A DNA stretch of 64,000 bases from Cryphonectria parasitica EP155 (taxonomy: Eukaryota > Ascomycota > Sordariomycetes > Diaporthales > Cryphonectriaceae), in NCBI RefSeq assembly GCF_011745365.1, contig NW_024468914.1, positions 3,870,228 to 3,934,227 of the forward strand, written 5' to 3'. The notes under the pieces were generated by a model. It was not told the DNA's origin and made no database searches. It was given only the letters and a program-made list of their open reading frames with translations. The first letter of the stretch is position 1. Each line of letters starts with the position of its first letter. Made by a program: the position numbers and the translations under genes. Below, one piece after another: positions 22,812-34,662 of the stretch.

Positions 22812-24828
22812 TCAATCCTTATGCTTCTCCCTATTGCTTGAGCTATTATTCAAATCAATGCAGGAGTATTAGTATTCATCTTCAGTTCATTTGTAATACG
22901 AGTACAACCTGGATAGATCCTAATGCTAATCTCTTCTCTGTTCCCGTCTGCTCTCAAACTCTGCTCGAGCAGCAGCAGCAGCAGCAGTTCTCTCCTGATT
23001 CTGCATTCTCACTCAATGGATCTTTTTGCAGTTCGCTTTATACATATTCATCTTAATAGTATGATCAAACTCTGTTCAGTTCGGAGAATCCACTGAGAGC
23101 CTAATAGGATTAAAGCTATGAAGCTCATTCCATAGAAGCATATAAGGCTTCTGAGGTTTATTAGGAAAACTGGGAAGCATAATATTGCTGCTTCTCAGTC
23201 TCTGATGCAATAAGGCTTCAGTAGCATGTTCAGGCTTAGCTGTTTGCTGTATTGATAGGTTGATTATTAGTTCTGAATCAATAGATGTTTCTTGAGATGA
23301 AGAGAAGTAAGGATTGGTAGGAGTTCCGGATGGGAGTTAACTTAACTCTGAGCTGATACTATATTCTCTTGATGAATGCAAGATTGGGCTAGCTGGAGCT
23401 GTGCTCTCTCGGAACTATTGTCTTAACGGAACTAGGCTGAATGCTCTACTCGCTCTGAAATTCTCCAGAACAAAGGCTGATATATTCCTTCTCATTCTAT
23501 CGAGATCGCCTTCAATAGACAGTTCAGGCAAGTTTGCAACTCTTCCTACGAAGAAGATAATATTCAGCTTATAGATTATGTTCAGTACTCTATCAGCTTT
23601 TACTTGTATAGCTTTGTATTCTTGAAATGAAGCACTCCTTCTTAATAGCTGATCAGGATATTGCGTATAGTTGCTGTATCCCAGCTTATAGGAGAAGGCC
23701 TAGCAGTGCAGGCTTGTTATAGCCATCTCTGCATCCTATTCTTCCACATTTTGTACAGTTTCTCTATAGTTAAGATAGAGAGCTTGCCTTCAGTCTGGAT
23801 AGCTACTAGATAATTGATAGAAATCAGTAGATTTCAGAATTCGAAGGCGAAATAGTTCGATTGCATAGAGCAGAGCTGCATTCAAATTATTATCCAGCAG
23901 CATAGTTGAAACATTCTCGAAATCCCAATTCCGATTAGCTTCAGCACTTCTGAGCTGATTATTCAGATAGTGCTTGCTTGCATAAGCTAGTAGGATATCG
24001 CTGGATTTGTATACAGTAATGTAAAATCCTTTTTCAGTCTTCATATCAAGCTAAGACAGAGCACAAGCTGAAGTTGCTGTATTAACTGAGAAAAGAACTC
24101 ATAAGCGCCTCTGTCTAGCCTCATATCTGAGCAGATCCTCCCTATTGAGAATATCAGAAGAGCTAGGTGAATAAGCTATTAATAGAACACGAAGGCATCC
24201 CATCAAGAATACATCTTGTTGATTATACTGAGCATAATAACGAAAAGCAGCCACAGCATGCTGCAGACTAATATCTTGAGAAACTCCTGCATCTAAGAAT
24301 TCAACCAGATCATAGATATCGAGAAGATATCTGGAAGGATTGGCATCGAAGATTGTAAGCAAATACAACTTGCAAGGGAGTAACTCTGGAAAGTACTTCT
24401 CAATGAGTTCTGCTGCTAGATGATTTTCTTCGTCCCTTAGACTGAAGTAGAGCGGATGATTCTTGATTACTTCAGTTGGGTATAGCGCTTTGGAAAAGAC
24501 AGTCTGAAAGCAGTAAGCCTTGATCATCCAGTTCTCTTAGCTATGCTGAATAGGTGGGAACAGAAAGTACTTGAATTCGGCCATTGCTGCTAAGTTGAAA
24601 GGAAAGTGAAAAGAGAAGAACAGCTTTGTTAGAAGGTGAGCAATTGCAAGAGAGATTTGCGAAGGTATAAAGTTAAGAGACTGAGAGGGTATTAACTAAG
24701 AAAGAAAGGTAGAGAAGAATGCAGCTTCAGCCTGAGAATCTGTTGAAGAAGATAATGTTATATAAGCAGAGCAGTTGATAATTTGCTTTGATATTGGTGT
24801 ATAGATCTGGGGCAGTGTTAATGAGAAA
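22812..24828 (-). pseudogene. B2 sense accessory gene (unrecognised, ~670 codons)
   Basis: I do not recognise this protein. Two long segments remain open in one frame: 24527-24099 (142 codons) and 24044-23790 (84 codons). The N-terminal 100 codons are in another frame because of a one-base indel. Segments include NHPLYFSLRDEENHLAAELI and KTEKGFYITVYKSSDILLAY. The C-terminal third is Ser/Arg-rich with a run of Ala encoded by a (CAG)n microsatellite near 22972. I see no signal peptide, transmembrane segment or env-like motif. It lies in the sense of the element after integrase, where some retroelements carry accessory genes. It has its own TATA-like upstream region and faces away from the antisense gene, so it may have its own promoter. 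Confidence 0.7.
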
Positions 24829-24829
24829 G

Positions 24830-25201
24830 AAAAAGGGTGTGTATATGCTCGAGAAAGGTGGTTGTAAAGAGGTTGAAGGAGGAAGAAGAATAGCTGGCTG
24901 CGAGTGTAAATAGAATAGCTAATTTATCTTGTTTGGTAACTACTCAAGTGATTCACTGCTTTCCGTTTGTTACAAAGCAAACAGCTTCACTCTTAGCTAG
25001 GTAGGAGCTATCCAGTAACAGACTGGATAGAAGGCATAGTAACTTAGTTGGGTGTATTTGTTACTCATTGCCATCTTATCAACCTTCAGCAAACTGTTCA
25101 ACAATCTCTCCCTCAGTTCACCTTGCTTTTCAATTCATTCTTTATACAATAACTTCTCCTTCTGTTAATCTTTCCTTGCTCAGCTCTGCAATACACTCAA
25201 G
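24830..25201. promoter_or_regulatory. Intergenic region between divergent accessory genes of B2
   Basis: About 370 bp between the two accessory genes. It contains GTAAC/GTTAC five times (about 24935, 24969, 25014, 25040, 25062), a perfect 9-bp inverted repeat CTATCCAGT / ACTGGATAG at 25008-25030, and a TATA-like GCATATACAC on the minus strand near 24840. In B1 the same sites mostly read ATAAC or ATTAC after RIP. The layout suggests a bidirectional promoter; no factor can be named. Confidence 0.5.
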
Positions 25202-26436
25202 ATGTCTCGAATCGTTACTGATGCTGTTTTCTCTTTGCGGGTAAATACTGCTTCTCAAGAGGTTGATAAGATCTGGATCTGGTTTTCTTCTTCGGTTCCT
25301 CCTTCTCAGAGCAGCAACTACTACTAGCTTAAGGATGTTTATGTTGATTTCCTTGATATTATAAACTTCAATATCATTAAGGGAGATCTTGGCTTGATAT
25401 ACGCTTCTTGGGATATTCAAAGCGATATTATGTTTTGGAACAACTCACTGCTAAGCTCTGGCTTTGCTGCTTATTTCGCAAGGCTGAATAATAAGGATTC
25501 TATCAAACTGAATCCTATTGTAGTGTATAAAGCTGGTTGGAAGCCCTTCGGCGAGTATTTTACCCGCATCTTCTCCTGATCTGAGCAAGTAAATTCCCTT
25601 CTTGTTCAGTTCTATGATCAGCGTAACCTAGTTCCTTGCAATTGCTGCTCCTGTTAGTATGCTACTGCTTGCATGCTTGTTCAGGAGCAGCAGATTAATA
25701 TTAACTAGCTTTTCCTAGAATACATCTTAATAAAGAGCTTCTTCAATGAGAAATGCAGCAACTGCATTTATCATGCAGAATCTGAGTATAACTATACCAA
25801 AGACTTCCCTTGTATTAAAGAGCGCAGTATATAAGTAAGATTCCTATTCTGATATTCTTGATCAGATTTAAATATATACTAATTATTGTTCTTCTTGCAG
25901 CATTAGCACTCGTTTTACTAACTTAGCTCTTGATGTATAATTGAGATAGATTCTCAAGTTAATTCTAATGCTAACATTAAGCGTATTATTAAAGCTTAAT
26001 ATAAGCTTATGCAGGATAAAGATATTGCGTATAATCAGATTAAATGAGTTTCTTTTGTACTAAGGAAATGATATTTATAGAATACTGTAAGTTTTATAAC
26101 TGATTATGGTTGCAATACTTAAGAAGATTACTGCTAACTTTATTTGTATAGATTAGTAAGAAGAGTACTGCTTCTTCTGCTTTCAAGAAGGGAGTATCTG
26201 AGTTTGAGCAGACAGCTTCACAACCTGTATCTCGCAGCAAGAATAAAAGCAAGAGCAAGGCTGTAGTAGGATCTCGTGTTGAGAAACGAGCTAAATCCGT
26301 TCAGTTTCAAGATTCTTCCTCTGTTTTTAATAACGATTCTTCAGCGGATAATATAGATAATATGAATCTAAACAGAATAAGAAGAGAGCTATCGAATGAT
26401 ATTTACGAATATTCTGATAATGAGAATGATGTATAA
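25202..26436 (+). pseudogene. B2 antisense cysteine-rich gene with two introns
   Basis: Exon 1 25202-25834, intron 1 25835-25900 (GTAAGA, TACTAAT, TTGCAG), exon 2 25901-26086, intron 2 26087-26151 (GTAAGT, TGCTAAC, TATAG), exon 3 26152-26436; 368 codons in frame. Exon 1 ends with a segment of clustered cysteines (CNCC, then C seven residues on, later KCSNC and a last C), which looks metal-binding. Exon 3 is Lys/Arg/Ser-rich with an acidic Asn/Asp tail. RIP-type stops break exons 1 and 2; exon 3 is intact. Transcribed against the element, its introns would not be removed from the transposon's own RNA, which explains why they persist. Unknown function; the Cys layout recalls short fungal domains of unknown function, but I cannot place it. 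Confidence 0.75.
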
Positions 26437-26455
26437 AAGTAAGGGATCTTTATAG

Positions 26456-26515
26456 ATTGCAGTATTTCTTCAGCGCTCTGCATTTTTCATGCATTGCATT
26501 CCAATATACTGCAAT
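26456..26515. terminator. Inverted repeat between convergent antisense gene and pol of B2
   Basis: ATTGCAGTAT at 26456-26465 and its exact complement ATACTGCAAT at 26506-26515 lie between the stop of the antisense gene (26436) and the stop of pol (26580). B1 keeps both arms at about 22034-22093. TTGCAGTATTTC followed by YTTAGC-like sequence also occurs after the sense accessory gene (minus strand, about 22765-22790). It may be a shared 3'-end signal; this is inferred from position and conservation. Confidence 0.5.
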
Positions 26516-26579
26516 TTTTGAACAATAAAAATAGCTTCAAAGCTGGTTAACATGCTCTGTGCTGAGTGCTTTGAAATTT

Positions 26580-29500
26580 TTAGGTGGGTTTACAGTATTC
26601 TGTAGCGAGTGATAGCAGACAATACTTCGTCCCTCCTCCTTTAGCAAAATATACGAGATGGAATAGGAAAGATGAAAAGAAAATATGTTTTGTAAATAAA
26701 AAGGAAATATGAATAGAAAGAAATCAATCTCTCTTACAAGCTAGGAATGCTGATTTAGTTGGAATTGGTATAAATATCTTACTTCTATCTGCTTTCTTCT
26801 ATTCTCGCTTCTTCTTCTCTGCTGCTTGTATGAAATATTTATTATCACTAACTCTATTTCCATCTTCAGCATCATTATCCGCTTTAGTTGCTAGATTGAT
26901 AGTCTCTGGATCAGAACTGATTTAGCTAGGCATAGGGTTGTGCTCAATAATATCTGGAATCCAGAATGTGGCGTTGTTGCTTGAATCTGCTTTCTGAACT
27001 TCAAGAATATTATTATCTGGTTCTCCTTGCTAGGAAGCTCTTATCAAATTCAGCTTTTCTGCTAATAATTGGCTAGGTTGAAGCTTGATATCTTCTTTCC
27101 AGAGCATGAGCATTTCGGATTCCCAAATGCTATTCATATTCTGTACAAACTTTTTGAGATTGATAGCTGAATATATGCTTTTTAGCAGAACTCTATCTGT
27201 GATCTTGAGCTTATAAGCATGTTTGTTTAGAATCTGAGCAATCAGATATAAACTCTTTTACTTATAAGAGATCTTAGTATTGTGCGAATAGCTTATTTTC
27301 CGGATATGATTATAAACAAGCACGAGATCTCTAACATTCAGTCGAGATTTTCGTACCAGACTCTGCATTTGACTTTTGACTGCAATCTTTTGATAGTATG
27401 CCTGAATAGCTTCAATTGCCTTCTATATATTATCTTCCTTAGCTGCAATCATTCTTAACTGCATTTCAAATGCTTTCTGAGGAGATTAGTCTTCGGTTCA
27501 TATAAGAACTCTCTACGTTGGGATTTCAGTTTCAATTGGAATAAGCAGCTCTCAACCGAAAATCAAATAGAAGGAACTGTATTCATGCAACTGGCGGATC
27601 GTAGTTCTTTTAGCGAAAAGTGCAAATCTCAAGTACTATCTTCATCTCCAGGATTGAGCATTAGCTAGCTTAGCAAGAGCACTTGCTAAGGAAAGATGAT
27701 CAGCTTCTACTTGTTCTTAAGCATGAGGATTGTAACTAGAGATCTGAACAAGCAGGATCCCAAGAGCTCTGATAATCTTAGCTATCTCAGCTTTGTTTTC
27801 TGATTCTTCATTAATAGTAATTTTGAGAGAGCACCCGAATACAAGAATGATCTCTTCCAAAATGAACTTCCTCATTTCCGCAGCTATAGCTTTCTTGAGG
27901 GATCTTGCAAGCATATAGCCAGTCAGATTACAGCAAGCCTTCGCAAGGTATCTGTAACCGCTATCCTCAGCTATATATTGAATGTTGATGCTGATTCTTG
28001 TAAAGGGTTGACTTGAAAGGATTGGGATCACTCCTTCCTTTCATATCTTTAGATCGAACTTTGCATACTTCTTGCAACCCGAGATAGCATTAGCCACATC
28101 TATTCAGAGATCTCTCCAGTAGTAGAGTTGCTTAATACGAGCTACTGTAGAATCTCGATCTCGATATCCAAACTTGGCATAATATTCTCTGATGATTCAG
28201 CAATAAAGATTAGAATTATCTACTACCTGTTAGTATAAGAGTTTCGCACTAGCGCAGCGCTACAGAGCCTGATTAAGTACTTGATGCTTTAATGCTTTTA
28301 CTATAAAGTTCTTGCAATCCCTCTTGGAAAGTTTTGGTGGAATGATCCTGTAGCATAAGAACTCTGCATACTATTTCAACTATTCCATCCACTGAAGAAT
28401 TGGATTTAGCAGTAGTACTAGATCAGCTCTATCTAAGTTTATACTATTAAGCTAAGCATTATACCAGTTCTTAACATTGCTATCTTTATCTTTCTTAGAT
28501 AGCATTGAGTATGGAGGTTAAGAAAGAGCATTAGCTACAGGATTCTTTAATCCGGGAATGTATTTGACAGTAAAGTCAAATATCTTAATCACTGCTACCC
28601 ATCTGTTCAGGAGAGCACCGGATATATTATTCATTCCTTTATTGAATTAGTTTATCAGAATGCAAGCATTAGTTTCCAGAATAAAATAGCAATTATAGAA
28701 ATGCTGCTGAAGAGACTATAGAGTACAGAGGATAGCATAATATTCCCTCTTGGTAGCATCGTACTTCTATGCTGCAACTATTCAGATTCCGCTAACGAAA
28801 CATGCTAGCTTTCGTTTATTCTCTACTATCTGCATCAGTGCAATGCCTCAGCCTAACAAGCTTGCATTCACCATAAGAACGATCTTCCCAGCATCAGTGC
28901 TATAATCAATTGAAATGATGATTGGATAAGATGTGAGTATCTGAACAAGTATAGCAACAGCTTCTTTCTGTTTCTTCTTCCATCTCCATGCAATACCTTT
29001 CTTGAGAAGATTGTAGAGTAGTTGAGCAATGATTGCAAAGTTCCAAATCCAAGCTGCATAATAAACAATCAATTCAATGAAAGAACGGATATCTTTGATA
29101 TCCTTGCATTCTGTTCAAGCTAGAAGCTTTTCCACCTTTCTGTTCTGAGGTTATTATCCGCTGGAATCAACGATATAATCAACTATATCAACTTTCATTT
29201 AGCATTATTCTGACTTGAATGCTGAGATTATAGCTTCAGCTAGCTCTGCATTTATAAGAACCTTGTTAAGGTTTCCAATGTGCTTAGCAATATATCTACG
29301 CACTCCGGAAAGGCTCGGAATCTCTTCATTTCTATAGATTGTTATAGAACTACGAACAGGAATGTTATTGAGAAAAGGCTAGCATATATAAGGAATAAGA
29401 TTATACAGAAGTCTGACTATTATTCTCATAAACTGAGCAATAGAGTTAGTAGCACTCTGAAGTAGAGTATACATCCTGAACAAGCCTAAGAGCGTTAAGA

Positions 29501-30200
29501 AGATTATTATATCCCTGCTATTAGGATGCAGTTGCACTTAGTTATATTCAGAAAAGAAGTTAAGTAGTAAAAGAATCTTGCATATAGCGAACTCCTCCAA
29601 GAATTCATCTGAAGCAGGCAGCATGAAGGCATCCTTGAAGCTGTGCTTATTATACTTTTGAGCATTATTAATTAGATATAAGCTATCATTCTTTTTAATA
29701 ATAAGAAACCAGTTATTTCTGTATAATGCATAGCTTTTCTCAATGATCTCCTGCTTAATACATTGTTTCAGAAGCTCCATCAACTTTGGCTTAAGAGCAT
29801 TGAGGATTGAAATATACCTTGCTTGAAAGACCTTATGGAGTACAGTTCTGATTTCTTGCAAGGGAGCCACTTCCTCAATGATCTTTCCAATCTCAGTAAA
29901 GTCTTATGCAAAAGCTTTGATCCTGTTTCTCAACATATATTTGAACATTTCCTTCTCAGCTTCAGAAAACCCTTCACAGTTTTTCTCTTGCATAGCAGCT
30001 CACCAATCAGATCTCAGGCGCTAATCAGGATTCAGATCGCTGAACTTGGGTTCAATTCACTTATCATACTTGGTAGGCTTTATAGATCGCTAAGCTCATC
30101 TCATCTCCTCAACCTTAGCAGGCTTTCACTCAATCATCCCTTCTAGTACTAAACTATTAAGCTAGGAATTATTAATTAGCTTAACTTTCTTATCTTTAAG
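26580..30200 (-). pseudogene. pol of B2: RT-RNase H-integrase (partly open)
   Basis: Ty3/gypsy-type polyprotein in the -1 frame relative to gag-protease. 29870-29538 holds the RT N-terminus (NNWFLIIKKN, SLYLINNAQKYNKHS). The YxDD-equivalent reads FLNN. 29072-28848 covers the end of RT into RNase H (IISIDYSTDAGKIVLMVNAS). 28031-27717 holds the integrase core starting PILSSQPFTRISINIQYIAE, with the first catalytic Asp changed to Asn. A GPY/F-like C-terminal module follows; no chromodomain. Ends at TAA 26582-26580. It differs strongly from family A pol, so the families are unrelated at close range. Stops are RIP-type. Confidence 0.85.
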
Positions 30201-30499
30201 CTTGTAAAAAGTATTAATCAGGCCTAAGACATCTTTTCTTTCCTTCCCTATACAACGTGGCTAGCGTGAATAGCGCTAGCTGCTATGCATTCCATACAAG
30301 CAAAACCCTCGGATCGCTCCTTTCTTATTCACTATAGAGCAACCTTCCTTCAACTTTCTCCCCATCAGTTCTATTATTAACTCGTTTATAACAGCTGCAA
30401 TATCTCATTCAGATATGAATATCATAGCTATATCTCCCTCTTCTAACAACACTCACTCTGGAACAACTTCTTCGCTAATAGCCCTGCATTCCTCAGAGT

Positions 30500-33445
30500 A
30501 GCTGCCAGCACTCAGTTTTTTGGTATAGTTCTGTATGAACTCTTCTCTTCAAGGAGTTTCTGATTGCTGATTGTAATAACTAGTTGTACTTCTTCAAAGG
30601 CGAAGCTTATACGAAGAAATCCGAGAATGGAGTGATTAAAGAAAAGCTTGATCTATATTATAAACAGCATTTCTAATAGCATAGGATAATTTGGCAACAT
30701 CAATCTGTTATTAATGATATAGAATATTACTTATTCAGAGAAGCTGCTACAGAAAATATCGGTTTCAAGAATTTCAACAAGCGCTATATCTGATTCATTG
30801 TATGTGCATAAGATAATATTCGATATTAGCATATAAGATAAGCGCATGCTCGAATATAGAGAAAGAGCTATCAAGCTTATTTCAGCATCTGTATTCAGCA
30901 TTACTTGTATAGGTTTATTCTCTTTACTTCTCAGCTGCAGAGGGATGTATGCTATCAGAGCGATGCTCCTATCTCGGATGCTGCTAAGAGCAGTTATGGA
31001 AGCTATTACAAGAGGAAATGAGGATTTGTTGAAAGCTTGAATCATGTTAACAGTAAGCTTGATATAGCTAGATTCAGCAATAAGGGACAAAGCTTGAACT
31101 GCGGATAGTTGAGCTAGTCTTGAAAAGTATTCAGTAATGTTCCGAGTATTGATAATCTGATTATTAATAAGCTCTTTAAGCTAGAAAAGCATCAAGATTC
31201 CGGATTTATGCTGTAATGAATTGGCTGATTCAGCAGTATTTATCTTGTGCAGGTTTAAGCTGGTTTGATTGTTGAGATCAATAATTTTTCGGGCTTCAGA
31301 GCTGACTTCTTGAAGACTGTGAATCAGATAAACTCCTTATCCTGATAATATAACTGTTATCTCCCGGCCTGAGATCTTCAACGAGTGGTTTAGGAACTGA
31401 TTCAGGAGCTTGTTACTAATAGCTTGAACTGTTAGCTCTCTATCCAGACTGTTGGATTGCTTATTGAATTCCTCTGATCCAATATTCCCAAAATGTATAG
31501 AGATCTCAACAGTCCTCACACTTGCATCTCCTTCAATCTTACCATTATCATACCCAGCCTCCCTAATACAGCGCTTCTTTGCTTTACCTGCATTTACCTG
31601 AGCTTGAACAAGCCTAATATCTACAGCATTAATGCTGGGAAGCTTTAGTAGGTATAGTTCAGCTTGGGCTAGAGTGAGATATGACTTTCCCACTTGAATT
31701 TCATCAGCATTGCTAAGGATCTCAATGTTATTAGTTCTATACTAATTATTGCATCTAGGAATGGGGTTGGTTTCTTTCCACAGTGTCTTATTCTTAGCTA
31801 TCTCAGAGTCTCTACGCTATTTCTCGTTCTCTTGAATCAGGCTGATATATCAAGAGATCCAAGAATCCTCAACACCCTTCAGCTGCTGATCCTCACAGAA
31901 ACTAAGAATTAGACGGATCATACTGCCTTTGGGATTATCTCGAGCGGACATAATCTGGCTATATAACACTGGTTTTGACCTAGAGTCCAGAAACTCCAAG
32001 CGATTGCTAAGATGCTACTCTGGCTTCGCTAATACTGGAGCATAGCAAATGCTACAGTTTATAACAGTACGGAGTTCTATGCACTCATGAGCTCCATGGA
32101 ACTTCAACCCACAGCTGTAGCATCTGCGCAGAGTTCCATCCTTCTTCAGAATTTCATTAATCTCCGCTTGCTATGCTTCAGAGTACTGCTCCTCCTTATC
32201 CTCCGGACTTGTATAGGTAATACCCATCTGCAAGGAATTTGCATTCCCCTGGAAAGGATTCCTCGCAGAAACAGTTTGGGAATGCCTGATCAGTTATAAG
32301 ATCTCCTATAGAGCCTTGGTTTGATTATACAAGATATTCTGCATCTGTTTGAAAGCATCAGTCTGCAGCTTTAAGGATTTTGCTATTGCAATTTGGTTAA
32401 TGCAGAGTTACTTTATTATTGAAGCTAACTGGTTGTATTCTTGGTTGCTCTTCTAAGCAGATTCAGCTTTCAAGATCTGCTTAGTCAGTTCAAGCTGAGC
32501 TTGCCAATCACGAATTAACTATTAAGGCGGTTAATAGTACAATAGCTCTACTGCTTATTCCAACAGGTTCATCAGTTAACTGAGAGCACTATGTATCGGA
32601 TGTAGAACAGAAACGAGCTATATCTAGTTAAGAACTAGCTGAGATGGAAGCATAGAAGGATCTTGGAATTGAGCTTGTTGATGAAGTTGAAAGTTGGTAG
32701 CACTGGAGGCAAGTTAGTCTTGAGTCTCCTCCTAGAGTACTTCATGATGAACCTCCAACAGCTTTTCCATAAGATAAGGCCACTTCTTGTTGCTAATGCT
32801 TTCAGCAGTAACACTATAGTCAGCTCGGAAGCGCTTGATCCAGATTAAAGAGAGCTTCATTCATACTTCTGCTACAGATTAACTATCTCTAATCTTAAGA
32901 CGAATGAGAGCGTTATTATAGTTTACAATAAATAATCAAAGGCTAGCAGCATTGGTAATAAAACGGTTATTGATGATATTCAAGCGCTTCTGCTCGGAAA
33001 TATATGCCTGAAAATGGTTTCAAGAGCGATAAGCAATCAATAGTTGCTCCTTCTATTCATCCCAAGTTTTAGCGCTTGTAGTGAATCTCTCCACTTCTCC
33101 AGCAACGATTGTATCTGCACAGAAGCCTTTCATAAAGTTGAATGCTTGAATATCATCAATCCCTTTGATCTAACGCCACCAGTCGAATCGCTTCAGCCAC
33201 AAGGAGACTTTCACACGAGCAAACAACATCAACCCACCACCAGCAAGCTCACTGTGGAAGGGGAACCTAAAGTTCTGATCATAGTAGTTGTTGGCCAGGT
33301 AGTTGGCTGAACTGAGTATCTGATTGGAAGAGCTCTCAGACATGAAGGCCATCTTCCCTCTTGATTATCGCTTCCTCCAATATTTCTTTGCCTTCCTAGT
33401 TCGAGATCCTTGAGTTGAGAGCGCTACAGCCGGAATGCCTTTCAT
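30500..33445 (-). pseudogene. gag-protease frame of B2
   Basis: One frame runs from a likely start MKGIPAVALS at about 33445 through gag to protease. It has an N-terminal basic stretch, gag-like helical segments (33352-33170 open), a CX2CX4HX4C zinc knuckle at 32122-32081 (CYSCGLKFHGAHEC, all four ligands intact), a Lys/Asp-rich linker (31693-31337 open) and an aspartic protease (31090-30731 open) whose D-T-G reads N-T-D near 30895. Gag and protease share a frame, unlike family A; the shift to RT comes after protease. About ten RIP-type stops. The start is uncertain because TTTTCTGCAG, a good splice acceptor, lies just upstream. Confidence 0.75.
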
Positions 33446-34338
33446 ATCCTGCAGAAAATAATACTGTAAAGATTAAGAGGATTCAGATGCTTGAGAGAGA
33501 TTCAGTCTGTAAGTAGAGCATGCATAAGGTTTATCTTGTAATGAATAATAAGGGATTGAATTAGCTGTTCTGTACTATACTAGAATTTCCTTTATCAATA
33601 GTTCTATCAATCAATAGAAGCATTTCTAACCAGATATAAGGTATCGATTAAAGTTCGATATCGGATGATATCATTATAATCCTCAACCTTTATTCCTTAT
33701 ATGCACTAATAGTTTCTCATCTTCACCTCCCTATATCCTTTGCTTTTGGAATAATACAACCAGCAAGCTTTTAATCCAAAGAATCAATGTAGCCAGATGT
33801 ATCCAGGTAGAGCGTGCTGATCGGACTATTGTAAGGAGCACAGATCTTATTAACCATGCCACTTTTCTCCGCAGAGTACCATCCACCAAAAGCATTCCAC
33901 TCTGTAATTTAATCATGAACTCACATCTAACATAATTAAACTTTCTGCTGCAGCCTATACAGATCTGAGCTATATTAGCTTCTATATAGAATCATTGATT
34001 GATATGGGAAATGTTGGAAAAAGGAATTCGTTTCTTCGTAATATTAGCTTGCAGGCTCAACGCATCGTTTACCAGCCCACAACCAGAACTCATACCACTC
34101 CTCCTCTATCCACCCATCTCCCCTCTACGAGAGATCTCAGGCATGATTCAGAGTCCAGACATGATGCACAGCCTGTTGTATAAGCATGATAGATAAAGGA
34201 AATAAAAGAGCTCAGCAGGGAAAAAGAGTGCGCTCATCCATAGGATAAACTTGCTGCTCTTACTGATCCTCACGAACTATGATGCAAACAGCCCTGAGCT
34301 ACCAGCCTGAACAGCTAAGTCCATACTCACCGCACCAT
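33446..34338 (-). other. Leader region of B2 between primer site and gag
   Basis: About 890 bp with no convincing complete frame. The end next to the LTR reads ATGGTGCGGTGAGTATGG on the minus strand: TGG typical of a tRNA 3'-end primer site, overlapping GGTGAGTA, a perfect splice-donor consensus. A fragment around 33916-33731 is open in one frame and protein-like in another, so I make no call. It could be a long 5' UTR, a 5' intron or a lost exon. Confidence 0.45.
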
Positions 34339-34658
34339 TGAACCAGAACTAGGGCGCTGTTGCCCTCGAAAGAAAAAGGAACAAACAGCTGCTGAAGCAA
34401 TGGGCAAGGGCTCGTGCAACCCAAGCATGCCTGTACAGATGAGGACAGCAAACTAAGGCCACGCGGGCACAAGAACAGGGTGAAAAACCTGTCTTAGACC
34501 TGTCCAAAGGGTTCAAAATTTAAAAGAAGAGAAAGGATGCTTTTTTTGTTGCTTATAGCTAAAGAATTTGAAAAGTGAGTGATATCCTTTATATGTATGA
34601 GAACCCTTGATCCACTGTACTCCATGTCCCACGGACTACCACCCTGGCCACCACAACA
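34339..34658 (-). repeat. 5' LTR of B2
   Basis: 320 bp, direct repeat of 22350-22669. On the minus strand a CATATAAAGG TATA-like box lies about 90 bp from the start, followed by a pyrimidine-rich R/U5. Very little mutated compared with family A LTRs. Confidence 0.93.
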
Positions 34659-34662
34659 CCAG

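Larger units (their letters stand above)
22350..34658 (-). mobile_element. Family B element B2, complete 12.3-kb copy inside B1
   Basis: 12,309 bp bounded by two direct 320-bp LTRs (22350-22669 and 34339-34658) with TG..CA ends and a 4-bp duplication CCAG (22346-22349, 34659-34662). The pre-insertion site can be checked: the same sequence is intact in B2's own antisense gene near 26200. Order on the minus strand: LTR, TGG-type primer site, leader, gag-protease, RT-RNase H-integrase, antisense gene (plus strand), sense accessory gene, polypurine tract, LTR. The LTRs differ by roughly a dozen transitions, all RIP-like. Confidence 0.95.

Noticed and set aside
22970..22990. (CAG)n microsatellite
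   Set aside because: It is a coding Ala run in the family B accessory gene, mirrored in B1; noted but not interesting alone.
20702..27850. Large terminal inverted repeats around 22350-26198, suggesting a DNA transposon
   Set aside because: The 320-bp sequence is a direct repeat at 22350 and 34339 with a CCAG duplication, and the inverted arms are explained by B2 lying backwards in B1.
34320..34338. Assignment of the family B primer site to a specific tRNA
   Set aside because: The TGG start fits tRNA priming, but I cannot match the rest to a particular tRNA without a search.
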